A stretch of DNA of 64,000 bases, taken from Baylisascaris procyonis. Its lineage: Eukaryota; Nematoda; Chromadorea; Rhabditida; Ascarididae. Numbering within the stretch: position 1 is the first letter of the stretch; every line of letters begins with the position of its first letter. Position numbers and translations under genes: made by a program. Below are positions 27,078 to 40,129 of this stretch, one piece after another. The DNA is taken from assembly GCA_037389465.1 (NCBI GenBank), contig JAZARR010000214.1, positions 6,673,001 to 6,737,000 on the forward strand, in the 5' to 3' direction. A model generated the notes under the pieces. That model saw only the letters and a program-made list of their open reading frames with translations, was not told where the DNA came from and made no database searches.

Positions 27078-30000
27078 ATGGGCGACACGGCAGGAGCGGA
27101 TGAAGAAAAAAGGAAAAAAGAAAGAGGTCCCGTGGGTAGAATGCTTTTCAAGGTGACTTATTTGCTTGTAAACTGTAATGCCCTACATGTGATTTTCGAG
27201 CCATTGCATTCGATCATGCTGTTCTCGTTATCGCTTTCGTATTTTGAAAACTATGAGAAGAAAATGAAGTTTTCAGGTGGGCGAAAGATTGGGTATTGTG
27301 GAACAAACTCGACTAGCACCAGAATTCATCGCTGAAATTGAAAAATATTACAAGTAAGTTTGATCGCATAAATCTTTAAAAAATGAAATTTGAATTCAAT
27401 GGTCATCAGAAGCATCATATTTAAATTATTGGTCGTTTTGCCGGAGAAATATTCTCTCCTGAGGAGTGGAAATGAAATTCTTCAATGAAATTAAAGTAGT
27501 CAATAGCTCCGAAAACGTATTAACTATGAGTAAATTTTTTATGTGCATCAATTCTCCTCGTCGATCGTCCAATGAGCTTCGATGCGACGAAATACTGCGC
27601 ACGCCTCACGATGTGCGCAATGCAATGTAAATTTACCTCATTGCAAGCACTGTAACTGTGCAAATCATTTTGTAGATATCAGGATGCGGTTGAAAAGATA
27701 GTCGAACGCATTGAAGCGACTCTGCAGAATGATGCAAAGGTGTTGGCCGAAGGATCTATTGAATGCCCCGAGAAAATGGATCCCTATGAGCAGCTCGCCA
27801 AAAATATTAAGGCGTTTCGTCAATTTCAGCCTGAAGATAAGAAAGTAAGGTTTTATAATGGCTAAATACTTCGCTTTAGATGTAAGCGGAGAGATAGGCA
27901 ACAAGAGATTGCCAATGGGAAAAGTTACTCACCTTTCGGCTATCGAGGGCTTGAACGCATGTCTACAAGGGAAGGAGATCGAAATTGCACGACTGGGTCG
28001 ACAGATAGAAGATCGAAATTGCACGACTGAGTCGACCGATTAAAGCAACTTTCCAAATAGTGGGTGGTTAGAGGTTCAGATCGCACAAGTGTGCAAACTA
28101 TTTTCTTGCTCTGAACGCAAACAGATTTTCAAAAAAAAAGAAAGAAAACATTACTTGATGCTGGAATATTATCATACTGAGGCGAAGTTATTTGTCGGTT
28201 TAATATGCAAGTGGGTGGTATATATTTGATGATTTAGACATATGATATCTATGAAAGGTTGCAGCAATGTTGCTCTGTCCTGAAGTGTTGCTCAACATGA
28301 AACTTCGTTTGTTTTAGCTCCGTTTTCTTAATTTTTATTTTTTCTTAACTTTTTTGTTACCTTTTTTGTTATAACTAATTCTTAATTTTGTTACTTTTAT
28401 TTAAAAAATTTCTCTTACCTTTTGAGGAGTCAACAGTAACGATTGAGGCGATCGTGAAGCGTTTAGCTTTAATGCAACGTGAAACGCAGACAAAAGGTTG
28501 GCTGCTCATAGTCAGAATAAGAAAGGGATTGCAAAACGATGTTATATCACATGGTTTTTTCCTTTGTTCACAAAAAAAAAATCAAAGCTCTGGAGGTTTC
28601 TATCCGGTCTAAAATGCGTCTGCGGAATAATTTTTGGTGGCTGCACGCTTGAATCAACGCTTTTTATGTTATGACGCAAACAAATGAAGCAGTGCATAAA
28701 CAGGAAAGCAGCTTATACGTTCATTTTCAAAAGCTCTCATAAATTTTTTGAAAATCGAATAGAGATGTAATCGTACTATAAAAAATCCACGCGTTTGTGC
28801 ACATCGATAAATATTAGAGTTGCGCATCAGATGAGATTTTTGGCAAACCGAAATCGCAAGAAATTTAAACTGCAGAAATCAAAGCTGAAACAACTTCAGC
28901 ATTTCATTGCTTTTTCCCTTATCGTTCTTGTATCCTGAATTCTAACATCAATTTTGTTGCGCAGATCATGAAAAATAAATAAATAAATAACTTAGTATAA
29001 TCATGAAAGAAAACCCACAAATAAATAAATAAATAAATAAATAATGAGCAGTAGGCAATTAAAACCCTCCTCTTAACTCTACATTTTTTATAGCGATGCC
29101 TTTCGCTATAATTGCGGAAAGCTGCAAATATTCTACTAAAAGCGTCTGATTTACAACTTCGCCTTAATGAGCATTTGAATATTGAGGTCGTCGTTCGATA
29201 AGGAAAATGCGTCGTTTCATCGCTGGTGATCGTTCGGTTATGATGGAGGAACAAAAAAAGTTAATGAAGGCACGAGATGCAATGGATGCTGCAAGACATG
29301 AGGTAATACGATTGAAATATTAATGAGTTCTGAAAACTTTATAAATAAGCGCGTTTTCTGTTGCGTAGGACTTATAATTGGAGGTCCTTTAATTCTGCTT
29401 AAGAATACCATATAGCCATCTTATGAAAGCACTAACAAATGTAGATTTCCGCTAATTAATTACTATTTCAAAGATTATTGAAATATATTTGCAACGTTCA
29501 GGTGAAGCAGACTCGAACAAACGAGATGGTCGAAGAGAAGGGTAAACTGTATGAGCGTTCGGTGCATGAGTTTGACACTCAAGCAGCAAAGGTAGCCTCG
29601 TTTCCGGAGAAGATGTCCGACGATAAAGAAAATCATCAAAAGGAAATTCTCGAAGTAAGCGATTCAGAAATTTATTTATGTATTAGTTGGTTCGAAAGCA
29701 TAATAAATGATTTTTTGTTTGTAATTAGCTTAAATTTGCAAAGAAAAAGAAAGCGAGCACATGTATGGCATCGTGCATTTTGTACACCTAAGCAGTATAA
29801 CTAATTTATGACATTTAAGTTTTTTTGCTGCATATTTTCTTGTCAGGTCTCAGACTATTGTCGCAGACTGTATTCTTTTGGGCCTCGAATCACTTAAGTC
29901 TTGCTGAAGGCTGTTTTGCCATTTGGATGACGAGAAAGTTATATTCCTAGCTTTGGACAAGAATATATTTCACTTCCATATTTAACCCTTCAGCAGAGAT

Positions 30001-30242
30001 GTTGAGTTCCACAGATGAGTCAAGAGCATCGACTTTCAGCTCAGCGGCACTAAGCTATCTTTTCTGATAGGCGATAAATGGCTTTTTCTCAGATATATTC
30101 ACCCCCATCCAACTTTTATTGTTTGCAGTATTTCGATGTCTTGGCAACATTTCATCAAAATGCTGCAGCAATGTTAAGTGAACATCTATCTCGGCTTGGC
30201 GTACAATCACCAATCGCCGCAGCAGCAGCTCTTTCGACCTAG
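27078..30242 (+). CDS. BAR-domain protein (endophilin/Gvp36-like)
   Basis: Seven exons, 27078-27152, 27277-27353, 27676-27844, 28427-28496, 29187-29302, 29502-29654 and 30129-30242, give a complete 257-residue protein with every phase consistent. After a short charged N-terminus comes RMLFKVGERLGIVEQTRLAP, the BAR opening pattern seen in endophilin-type proteins. The remainder is helical and charged throughout (DAVEKIVERIEATLQNDAK, RRSIRKMRRFIAGDRSVM, ARDAMDAARHEVKQTR, then YFDVLATFHQNAAAMLSEHL) and closes with an Ala-rich tail. No SH3 domain follows, so this is a BAR-only protein. BAR dimers bind and curve membranes in endocytosis or organelle shaping. ATG 27078 was chosen because it gives a compact BAR N-terminus; an in-frame ATG at 26985 would add 31 residues of doubtful value. 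The exon 4 donor (GTTGGC) is weak but required by phase. It could instead belong to the endophilin-B or BIN3 group. Confidence 0.8.
27975..28037. repeat. Short direct duplication in a BAR-gene intron
   Basis: GATCGAAATTGCACGACTG followed by GGTCGAC or AGTCGAC occurs at about 27977 and again 34 bp later. A two-copy local duplication within intron 3. Confidence 0.7.
28974..29045. repeat. AAAT tetranucleotide repeats
   Basis: Two runs of AAAT/TAAA units at about 28974-28990 and 29018-29045, in the BAR-gene intron just upstream of exon 5. Confidence 0.85.
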
Positions 30243-30352
30243 CGCAATGGAACTTTCAGTTATCAGGCGTCAACTTTCAATTATTTGCATCTGATACAGC
30301 AGTTGTGGCTTTGTTCCGTCGCATTCGATGTCAAGCATTTCATGAAATGATA

Positions 30353-30368
30353 AATAAATAAATTTATT
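30353..30368. terminator. Overlapping poly(A) signals on both strands
   Basis: TAAATAAATAAATTTATTAA carries AATAAA on the plus strand (30353 and 30357), about 110 nt after the BAR stop codon. On the minus strand it carries AATAAA (plus-strand TTTATT at 30363-30368), about 120 nt after the stop of the convergent Wart gene. Each motif sits at a normal distance for 3'-end formation of its own gene. Confidence 0.6.
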
Positions 30369-30486
30369 AAGTGTTAACTCCGGCTTTACATATATAGCGC
30401 CTTCGACGACGGAGTTCCACGAAGGCGGCGACATATATAACTCGGAAAGCAACGCTTAAATATCGATTCTGATCGATGGCGCTTGA

Positions 30487-33400
30487 CTACTTCTGCCGTG
30501 ACGGAAGTGGTGAACGTGCGGGATCTGCAGATACTGTGGGATTTGTTGGTGGGTTGATGAGTTGCTGCGCTGCAGATGGTACTGGAAAAAGATATCGTTC
30601 CTATGGGTTGTATTTTTTAGGCAATTAATATTTCTGCGCCAAGAAATTAAGTATGAAAATGAATTGATGATGTGTCAGACATAACTTACGAGCCTGAACA
30701 ATGAGTGCATCAAATGAAAAAATAAATTCGTTACTCGAATTAGATGCATCTAAAAACTCCAGACTAGAAATAAAACATCAAATGGTAGAAGAAAGCAAAG
30801 AAATTTGCAGAAAACCGAAACTTTCCGCAAGGTTAAAAATAGATGCCTATTCATTTGGAAGGTTGTTCATTATGTTTTAGTCCTGTATAGTATTTATCTG
30901 AGGTTGGAAGCTAGAAATGTTGGGTCACGGTAGTCATTTGTATCTACAAAGCTCTTCACTTTTATAACGAACCGTACCTGATGCGCTTGATTGTAGTTGC
31001 CTGCTAGCATCTTGAGATCCTTGTGAGAGGACACTAGAGGAAGCTTGATGCTGTTGTGGCCTTCCGTAGACATCGAGCATCGGCGGAAGTGGGCTGTTGA
31101 CCCCGTGTGGGATATAAGGACTAGCAGGAGGCGGTGTGGCTATCGAAAATGGTGAAAATGGTGGCAAAGTTGGCAATGCTGGAAGTGTAGGTAGCGTAGC
31201 GAGCGTACCATTTCTAACTCCAAACATGCCCATCATCTGCTCAAATGAAGGCAACGACGGTAACGCTTGCGATGGAAAAGCAGATGGCGCTGGAGGTAGT
31301 GGCTGTGGTGATGGTTTCGTTGATTGATCGGCTAGTATGGATGTTGCTCGTGATGGGTTCACTGCAGACTGCTGGACATTTACATCACCTCGAGCCAATG
31401 GAGTTAGCGGGATAATACCGGGCTGAGGGAAGCCTAACAATTGTGCTCCGAGAAGGAGGGGTGGAGTTGGTGTTTGCGCTGGCAGTATCGGAAAGCTAGC
31501 CTGGAATGGCTGGGGTTGGAATGCTGGTGATGGAGTAAGAAGCGACTGCTGTCCAAAATTTCCAACGCCCACACCTTGATATTGTTGCAACCCATAAGAA
31601 CTTGACAATGGCAAGAAAGGCCTTGGTGTTGCGCCTGCGGTAGCGAATGAATAAGGAGGTGGCGTTGCGAAAGTTTGTTGTGTGAAAGTTGGTGACGGAG
31701 TTCCACCTCCTGATTGCGGAGGATATGGCGATCCACTTTGGCCGTTACCATTATAGGAGCGATGCTGTTGGTCATTGTAGTTCTGTGGTTGTCCTCGGTT
31801 GTAAACGTAATGACCAACAACATTCGCTTGAGAAATTACTATTGGACTGGGCTGGTTAGCATTCGTGTTTTGATTATTTAGGCCTTGAGCAGCAAAATTG
31901 TTGCTGCTACTTGTATCATAATTGAAACTACCACCTCCACTGTTAGATTGTCCGCTTTCGGTTTGACGATTGAAGGTGGGATAATTTTGCTGAGGGGATC
32001 CGTTTTGTATCTGTTGCTGTTGTTGGTTATAGTTATGACCCTGATTGTTTATGTTGCCTGGCTGTTGCGGAATTTGTTGTTGCTGCTGCTGTTGAATATT
32101 GCCCGAGCCAGTATTCTGCAACTGAGTTGGACTTACGGCTACATTGATAAAACGAAAGTTCGCCTGGCCGTTAGAATGAGATCGCGGTAAAGGCTGCTGT
32201 TGTCCTGAGGCTATATTTCGAGTATGTTGGGTTTGCGGTGGTGCTTGATTTTGCGCACCAAACTGAGACTGCGGGGAAATTGGTCGTTCGCCTGAGGCGA
32301 CTAGCGGTGGTGGGAAGGGCCGTGCTCCTTGGTTCGCAAGATTCTGTCCTCCATATTGGTCCACTGGAACTTGTTCGGGAGATGGCAGTGGGAAAGATGA
32401 AACGCTTCTATTGTCTGCTTTGTCATCAAGTTCTGGTAGATGGCTGATGTGTCCCAATTCTGATTCGGGTTTGGTAGTTGTAAGGGAGCGATGAACGTCG
32501 CTCTTCCTGCAAGAAATATAAACATTGCTGCAATGTCATTGTCAAATTTTACCATCACTTGATAGCAAATTGGCAGTTCATTTCATTGCAAACACATTCA
32601 AGTGCAGCCATATGAACAATAACAAAATAAATTCAACGCCAAAGTACACTTCAATGTTCAACTATCTAAGAATAGTTATAAATATCCTCAAATGATTTGC
32701 ATCATTTTTCCTAGGTGGAAATAACGTGCAAAGCGAAATGACAAACTTTTTCAAGAATTTCTTTCCATTGGCTTTCTGCGTAATTGCTCCGAAGGCCTTT
32801 TCCTCGCCTAGTTGATCCGAAGAACTCTTTTTGAGGAACTTGTTCTCGGTTCCCAAGCTAGCACCGTTAGTTGCCTTCGTCAGTATTTTCACCACCTCTT
32901 CTGACACACCAGCATCAACTGAAACTGAACGCACAAGTTTCTGATTGTCGTTTAACATCTGCTCTATAATCATACCATAAATCCGATACCTCAGCTTAGC
33001 ACATTCCTTCCATTTATACGATTCTCTGTATCATGTGGTGTTTGGCGATACTAAGACCGGCAAACTCTGATCATTCGAAAATACAATACGATATGGCGCA
33101 GCTGGCACCGAAGGAGCTGCTCGACGCCCTGCGCTTTGACGCATCCAGCACAGGCAGACTAAATCATCACCAATAACGAGCATGTCATTTGCGTAAATTT
33201 GGTTGTCATCTACTGAAGGGATTAAAAAAACCAGCTCCCTATGACGTACACTACCGGAACTATTCCCGTTGCTTCTAACGCGAGCGGATTTTTCAAATAT
33301 CCGCAACCTAACTCCGAATTGAAAGATCGGAGCAAATTATGTAATAGTGATCGCCTCACGGTTATGCCAACGGATTTCTAACTCTTGCCTCTGTCACGAT

Positions 33401-36400
33401 CCTGATGAATTTACCGGCAGACAACTAGGCGCATGCATGCATGAATACTTATGCGCGGATACGATGCTACTGCTGCTCACCTTTGGAGAACAATTTTCGA
33501 TAAAGAACAATTGTCGTTGTCATGCTGCACTCACTGTTGATTTTAGCATGGAGTGTAGCATGAAAACGGCATCTTTCGATAGAAGAAGCAATTCATTTTC
33601 CGAGCCTTTCACTAGTCTCTATGCTTCCCTTCAAAAATAGCAATCATTTGCAAGGCAACTTACAGAGTATTCGATTCTATATATGTTTACATCACCCAAA
33701 ACATCTCAATTTCTGAGAATTTCCCTCTAAAATACAGATTTCAAATATTTGGACAAGGAACTCTTTGCTAACATCGCTATATTTCGCTTGATGAAAGAAG
33801 TTAGTGCGGAAAACATCATAATAATAACGGTTAACCTCATATACAACAAGCGTAGAAAAAGTCGATGAATGCTTACACGGTACTTCAGGTTCTGGCGGAT
33901 CTGGCAGGCAATTCATTCGACGAACTGTCACTTCGTAGGATATCCTAAAATGTTAATAATTGGTCTTTAGCAAATCTCCCCTCTTTCAACCCTTATTAAC
34001 AACGAATGATCAAAGCAACTAAGATTCATAAAACCGCCAATACTGAAAAAACTGCCATAATCGGCCATATATTGCATATCTGGTCACTAGAGAATTGGCC
34101 CTTTATATACACCATTTCACTGCGATTCTGAGATCAGCAATAAAAATGATAACAATTGTAAAAGTAACGCAAATAATAGCTCTCCAATATGTTCAGTAAA
34201 TATGCGTACTCATGTGTGTTGGCATCCATAACTTTGCGAACGTTGGCAATAACGTCAAAGCTGATCTGTCGGCCATCTCGTACCACTTCACCTCCAGTAA
34301 TCGCTTCTCCTGGACCGACGTTCGTTACTCCAACATCTTGAGAGAAACGCAATCCTTCGAACGAGCAGCATTGCAGAATGAGCCTGAAAATATGTTTTGA
34401 ACTGCATTATAAGCTTGAAATAAATGTTCCGTAGATGCCTGCTAAACGTAGAGCGACAATAGAATGTTGAGTGGTGCATACACTTTTATGAATTTTTATT
34501 GTCTCATTTGCAGCATTTTGACTTGATTGTTTCCCATGATTGTCATTCACTTCAGAGCTACGTTTATGAAATGAACAAACTGCAATTAAAACAGTTAACA
34601 TATAGTATTTTAGTGATCTGTTATGGCATTACTGTTACTCGTGATGCAATGGAAGTTTCAAGAAAAAACCATCGCAAATGAAGACTGCACAACTTCATCG
34701 GTCCAATGTGCTCAATTAGACTGGTTGAACCTTATTCCTTTGCCCCCTTACCCTAAGTCGACTATTCATATGGAAAGTGGCAAGAATTGCGACTTGGGTG
34801 CCAAAATTACGTTCGAGCTTATACGCCCTATTATAATAGTATATCGCGGGTTTCATTATGTTCACTCACTTTTCTTCAAGCATATAGCATTGAGAAAACA
34901 TATAAAAGAGTATAAAGAAAGTACAGAAAGGTCGAAAAGAGTGAATGGAAAGAATAGAAAAGATAAAACACTAGCGAATGCAAAGCTATTAGTGTAAATG
35001 ATGCGTGATGAAATTAATCATGAAGAACGTAAAAAGAAAATGCGAGTCGTTTGTCGCAACGACGCAAACATCAGAACATTTATAGCAGGGCATCTGCAAC
35101 AAGGCACTGATCAAAACGATCCAGATATCGTTTTCTACATCAATCTACTTTTACAGTATTTCTGGCGATCAAATCCTCTATGCATAGAGCAAAGTCATCA
35201 AAAACTGTTGAAAACATTAAATCGTGGTAAACAGCTTCCCTGGCAGACTGAAATTCTTGTCTATCCTGCTCTATTCAGTTAATCGAGTAGTAAAAGTTGC
35301 TATTCATATGAACAACTACAATTCTAGTTGATCGTTTCTATGCCTCATTTATGAAACAAGTGTAAAAAAACATGAACTTACGGTTGCCTTGGATGATCGA
35401 TGAACTCTATTCCGCCGACCCATTGATCCTTTCTAGGGCAAGACAAATCAGCAAATTTACCCGAGCATTTCTGTAATACACTGCACACTTTAGATCAATC
35501 AATTGCACAAACCAAGAGGCAAACATCGAAAATCACATAGAAAAATATGTATCGCATAAACTTACTATAACGCATTTTATGAACGAAATTTTTCAAAGCA
35601 GCGAAAAAAACGGATGTGGAAATACCAGCACGGGTTGGCATGAAAACATTTCTTGTTGTTCAGCCTACCACAACAATCAACTGCAAAAATTTTCAAATTG
35701 CATACAAAGAATTCCACCAACATTTCCCTCGCAATCAATGAAGTGCTCTACAAATAATCACCACAAAAATCAGTTTTTTATTTGTTAGCACTTGATATAT
35801 TGCACGAAATCGCCAAGTGTTTCGAATTTTCAAATGGTATTCTCAGTGGCGACGGTAGAACCATACGAAAAGAAAAACGAGATATGGAAATAAATTACTT
35901 TTACATGTCAATTATATCTGCCAGGCTCGATAAATCAAACTTCAGTGTTTTGCAGAGGTAAAATATGATATTAAAACGATGAAAAAATTACATGAACAAA
36001 AAACTCAAATAAACTTGGCCTCTATGAGTGAGAAACAATTAGTAAGAAATGTTGTAAGCAAAGTGAGCATCCTGGAGAAGCGTAAAGCATGTGTTTCCCT
36101 CTATGAAATCAGAGTTACATGAAGCCATATTGGACGACATTATGAAGGGTCTTTTGTTTCCGGTCTCGAGGCGCCAGAACATTTGATTTGGCGAGCAGGA
36201 TTTCGATGAAATCAACACTATGCATAGTGCGATTTTTAGGATTAGACATTATATTCGAGAGAGAGTGTTTTCACTTACCGCGATTAATTTACGTGCTGAC
36301 TTATCGCGAAAACGTTTCAATTCTTTATCACCCTCTCTGAAGAATCCATCACTCTGTCCTTCGGCATCGGTGAGGAAATTGCTATCCTCCTCGATATTCT

Positions 36401-37004
36401 CCGGTGCAGCCACACAGCTCGGTTGTGCGCAGCCCAGAACCGGTGCACCTGTCAATCATTCACACTAAACGATTACAGCAAAAAAATTTTTCTTTTATAT
36501 TTTAACGACTGCATTTAACGTTCGTTGAATGTGGATGCTACCGTAAACGTTTATGCTTGGAGTATATAGAGTTAGCTTCTTAGTGTTTCATCCCAGGCTC
36601 ATTTCTCATTTGGAAAGGCATAACATAAACGTCGACTTTTCCATAATACTCTATTATCGAATTTGAAGCACAGTTCAAACTGGGAAAGGTAAGGAGATAT
36701 CCTTCAGAAAGAAGTAAACGGCATATCTTGGCAGTCATTAAGGCTTTCCTTGTTCCGTGGAGAGATCAGTCACAGTCTGATAGATGAGGAAAGTTTGAAA
36801 ACACTCAGGACAACTGCCCTCATGTCGCTCTCGATTCCGAAGTCATATTTGCTAGTAGAATTCATTCGTAACGGAGTAAATTTTGTTATGGCTACCTGAT
36901 GGGAGCACCTCGAAACTGAACGGTACTCCAGTGGAACCACAAAAAGACTGAAGCGACTGCTCAACGAATGCCACCAATAGAAAAATCTCCAAAAATTCTC
37001 GCAT
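30487..37004 (-). CDS. Hedgehog-related Wart-domain secreted protein with Gln/Pro-rich tail
   Basis: Nine exons join in phase: 37004-36896, 36448-36279, 35470-35382, 34383-34210, 33944-33877, 33212-33058, 32994-32747, 32506-30978 and 30581-30487, giving 878 residues. MREFLEIFLLVAFVEQSLQS is a signal peptide. Next comes CGSTGVPFSFEVLPSG and PVLGCAQPSC, then KCSGKFADLSC, LILQCCSFEGLRFS, GEAITGGEVV and YEVTVRRMNCLPDPPEP. This Cys pattern is that of the Wart domain of nematode hedgehog-related proteins (warthog/quahog families), roughly residues 21-205. Residues 338-847 are Gln-, Pro-, Asn- and Gly-rich and low in complexity. The protein stops without a C-terminal Hint/Hog autoprocessing domain. 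Such proteins are secreted and are linked in Caenorhabditis to cuticle and epithelial matrix. The donor after exon 6 (33058 or 33052) is uncertain; both keep phase. Confidence 0.72.
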
Positions 37005-37012
37005 CTCTGAAA
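37005..37012 (-). promoter_or_regulatory. Likely spliced-leader acceptor of the Wart gene
   Basis: The minus strand reads ATGTTTCAG, then AG, then the ATG of the signal peptide, leaving a 2-nt leader. A strong TTTCAG acceptor directly against the start codon is typical of nematode trans-splicing. Confidence 0.6.
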
Positions 37013-37014
37013 CA

Positions 37015-39165
37015 TTTCAAAGTGATTTTCATGTGATATTTTTCGTCCTGAATATTCGACAAGAGGTCATTGATCAGAGAAGGAGTCGATAACGATATCA
37101 CGTTTATAAAAACGGAAGAATCTCAATACAGCTAGATCTCAAACAATGACAATAACACTTTGAAATATTCTAATCAAATCGTGAACCAATTTAGTGAGGT
37201 ATCAGTCACGGTACTAACTTAACAATTCTAAATAATGCTCTAGAAATCAGACTGTTATTTTTGCTACTTCTTTTCATTTAATGGGGAAAGATTAGAAAGT
37301 TTGGATAAGAAGCGATCGAATATTGAGTGAGCGAAAGAGAAAGTGCGAGAATTGAAGAATGGATAGTGTCCTAAAGGGACTTCTAATGACAAATAAAGTG
37401 GATGGTCACCCAGATTTTCGATTCACATCTATGCGAAATGTTTCGCCGTTTCGGATCTCGTTAGGTCAGATGGCGTTCAACAAAACCGACAATGGAAACG
37501 AGTTTTTTAATTTTCTTCTTGCCAACTTGGATTGAACAAATCGAAAGTGAGGCGCGCATCAACGTTAGATCGCGCACATCGATACAATCCCTATATTATC
37601 CACTTATAAGCTTCTTTATAGTTTGCTTCTTTCAAAGAAGACTGACTAAATGCGAAAGCAGCATTTTGCAAAATTTTACTGAAACGATCGCATGCACAGT
37701 TGATTGATTCATGTAGTTTAGAGATCTTTTAGTGTTTTAGAAGGATATTATTTAACCCTATCAGATAATAGGGAAGAAAATATTTGCACTGGCTTAAGAG
37801 GGGCATAAAATAAAGCAAAAAGTAGTATGATTTCTGAGAGGCACAGTTAATTGACGAACGAAGAGAATTGGCCTAGAGGGAAACTATGTGAAATGCATAT
37901 TTCGAAAGACAGTTGCTGCGGCATAATGCGCAAAAAAAAAATCTTGCTTCGTAAGTGACCGGATCTGTTAATGAATGGCAATTACGTTCATCTCATCTTT
38001 TAACGCCTTTAGATGGATAGCAAATCACAAAAATTCAGAGATTTTGAAAAAAAAAATGCCGATAAAAACTCATCTAAAGTAAACAGCGAGGATCAATCGC
38101 AATTATTCTTCACATCTCGCGGTTAAAAAATAGGGCATTTAAACAAACAAATACGTTATCGATAAAGAGTGATGCAAATAATAGCAATAAATTTCACGCG
38201 TTATTACGATCGTATTTCGAATCTCTACGATCGACGTTGGCAGTGGACTACAGTATTATAGTGTGAGTATTTCATTTCGAAAGCAATCATATCCCTCCTA
38301 TATACGCTAATTTGTATATATTTGTTCGTCTCTCTATGAGTTTCGACTTGGGACCCATTGAAATAGGTGCTGTAATATTTCCTGTGGAAAACGGGTCGCA
38401 GGATGAGCTTCTAAGTCATATTCCCTGTTCATCCCTCAGCCTCGAAATGAGCTACTAGTATTTAAAGGCGAAGAAAATTTACTTGCTTTATGTACTGAAT
38501 CGATGCTAGGAAAATGTATATTTTTTGGAAATTAAGACATGGATGTATGACTCTGCATAGTATAGCTTTGTTTTTAACTTGCAAAAACGGAAAGAAAAGG
38601 TCAGATCAAGCGAGCTCTTTCGGCAAGCTCCTAGACTCATTCATTGATTTAGCAAGATTGTATGTTGTCACCCGAAAATTAGTAGCTTGAAGTTTTACTT
38701 GAGGGATTGTGCAAAAGTATTTATCATAGAATTTTGATTGTATAGTCGCATGCAAATGTATGTCGCTTAGTCTTCCGGAGATTGCAGCGCTCGAATAATT
38801 GAATCAGAAAACCTGCTGGATATAATGTGCGTAAATCGGCGCCCACCTTACCAACTTTCAAAGTGATCCATTAACCCGGAAAGGAGCTATAGAACGCCAG
38901 AAATGTGTCCACATTTTGCAGTCATCGAAGAATTGCATTATATATCGGATGTATCGCATAGAAGCAAAATCTTTTGATAATTGATGCTCTTGCATTCCTT
39001 CCTTGTACGTGACAGAATAATTTTGATCCTGACTAACAAAGTACTAATTTATCCCATGGCTGGTATAAACTTTCTACGAGATGCTTATCCTTCGAGAAAA
39101 TTGATCGAATAAATGCGCAATAAAAAATATCCAAAACATATAAAACTTTTCCTGTCACAGCCTAG
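37015..39165. other. Intergenic, nothing recognised
   Basis: The 5' flank of the Wart gene. Small ORFs such as 37492-37707 show no motif. No repeat array was recognised. Confidence 0.45.
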
Positions 39166-40125
39166 AGGGAGATGTGACGCAAACACTACCCCAAGATAGA
39201 GATACACAGGAACACGTACAGCATATAGAAAGAAGGGAGGATATGAAACTATGAGGATATGGGTAGAAATAAGGATGTGAACCTCTACTGGTTATCTGGA
39301 TTTTCTTTCAGTACTTATGCAAAGCACAGGGGGCTCCTTCCCCCACTTCCTTTAGCTGCCCCTCGCAAGGGACTGCCGCCGTATTGATCCGCTGCATTGG
39401 TCCACGTGCAGTCGTTGTCGTGGATATCACATCGTGGGTTCTACCACGTCCCACCGGTGTACACACAGCTTATCCCTTCCGCTCACACAGCACACACCAC
39501 ATACACCACGCTCCCCCCACACACGCATGCCATAGACCACACATGGCGCACCACGCACACCACACATACCACATTCTCCCGCACTCACATGCTAAACGGA
39601 ATCTATACTATACACAAACTGAAACAGACCACACAGGGCGCACCACACACAGCACATATATACAGACACACGGACATGCACACCTCCTCCTCCCGCCCTA
39701 TACACCACAAACATCCCATAGTAGATCAAATCATCCCGTTCTTCACTTGCATATTTACCTTCCCTCCAATGCGTAACCGACTGCTCCGTGCTATGCTATG
39801 CATACCCTCTTGTACACTCCCCTAAAAGGAAGACACCTCAAGATATATAGATAAAAACGTGAACACTACCCCAAGAAAAAGATACAAAAAGAACGCGTAG
39901 AGTATATATAATGAAGGGAGGATACGTAACTATGAGGAATATGGGAAGAATTGAGGACACGAACCTCTACTGTCTATATGTATTTTATTTCACTACTAAT
40001 GCTAGGGTTAGGGGTTGCCCCGTCGCCCCACGCCTCCCGCAAGGGGGCTGTTGCCATCTCGACACCCTGCTTTGGTCCACGTACAGTTGCTGCGATGGAT
40101 ATCACACCTCTGTACAGCTCCCTCT
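39165..40125. repeat. Pair of diverged repeat blocks flanking a CA-rich tract
   Basis: Block A (about 39170-39440) and block B (about 39840-40110) share a series of matching segments: ACACTACCCCAAGA, GAAGGGAGGATA, ACTATGAGGA, GAACCTCTACTG, the CGCAAGG region, TTGGTCCACGT and GATATCACA, in the same order and spacing. Between them, 39475-39720 is dominated by ACCACA/CACACC units. The blocks are GC-rich (CCCC- and GCC-containing) compared with the AT-rich surroundings. No transposase or reverse-transcriptase frame was seen. It may be a dispersed non-autonomous element present in two copies, or one local duplication. Confidence 0.75.
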
Positions 40126-40129
40126 AGGC

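Noticed and set aside
34623..35282. Plus-strand ORFs of 124 and 94 codons
   Set aside because: They lie opposite introns of the Wart gene, have no motif, and the phase-consistent Wart exons on the other strand explain the coding signal around them.
39384..39825. Two overlapping His/Thr-rich ORFs of 130 and 142 codons
   Set aside because: Their composition is a direct reading of the CACACC/ACCACA repeat in two frames; no splice sites or domain support.
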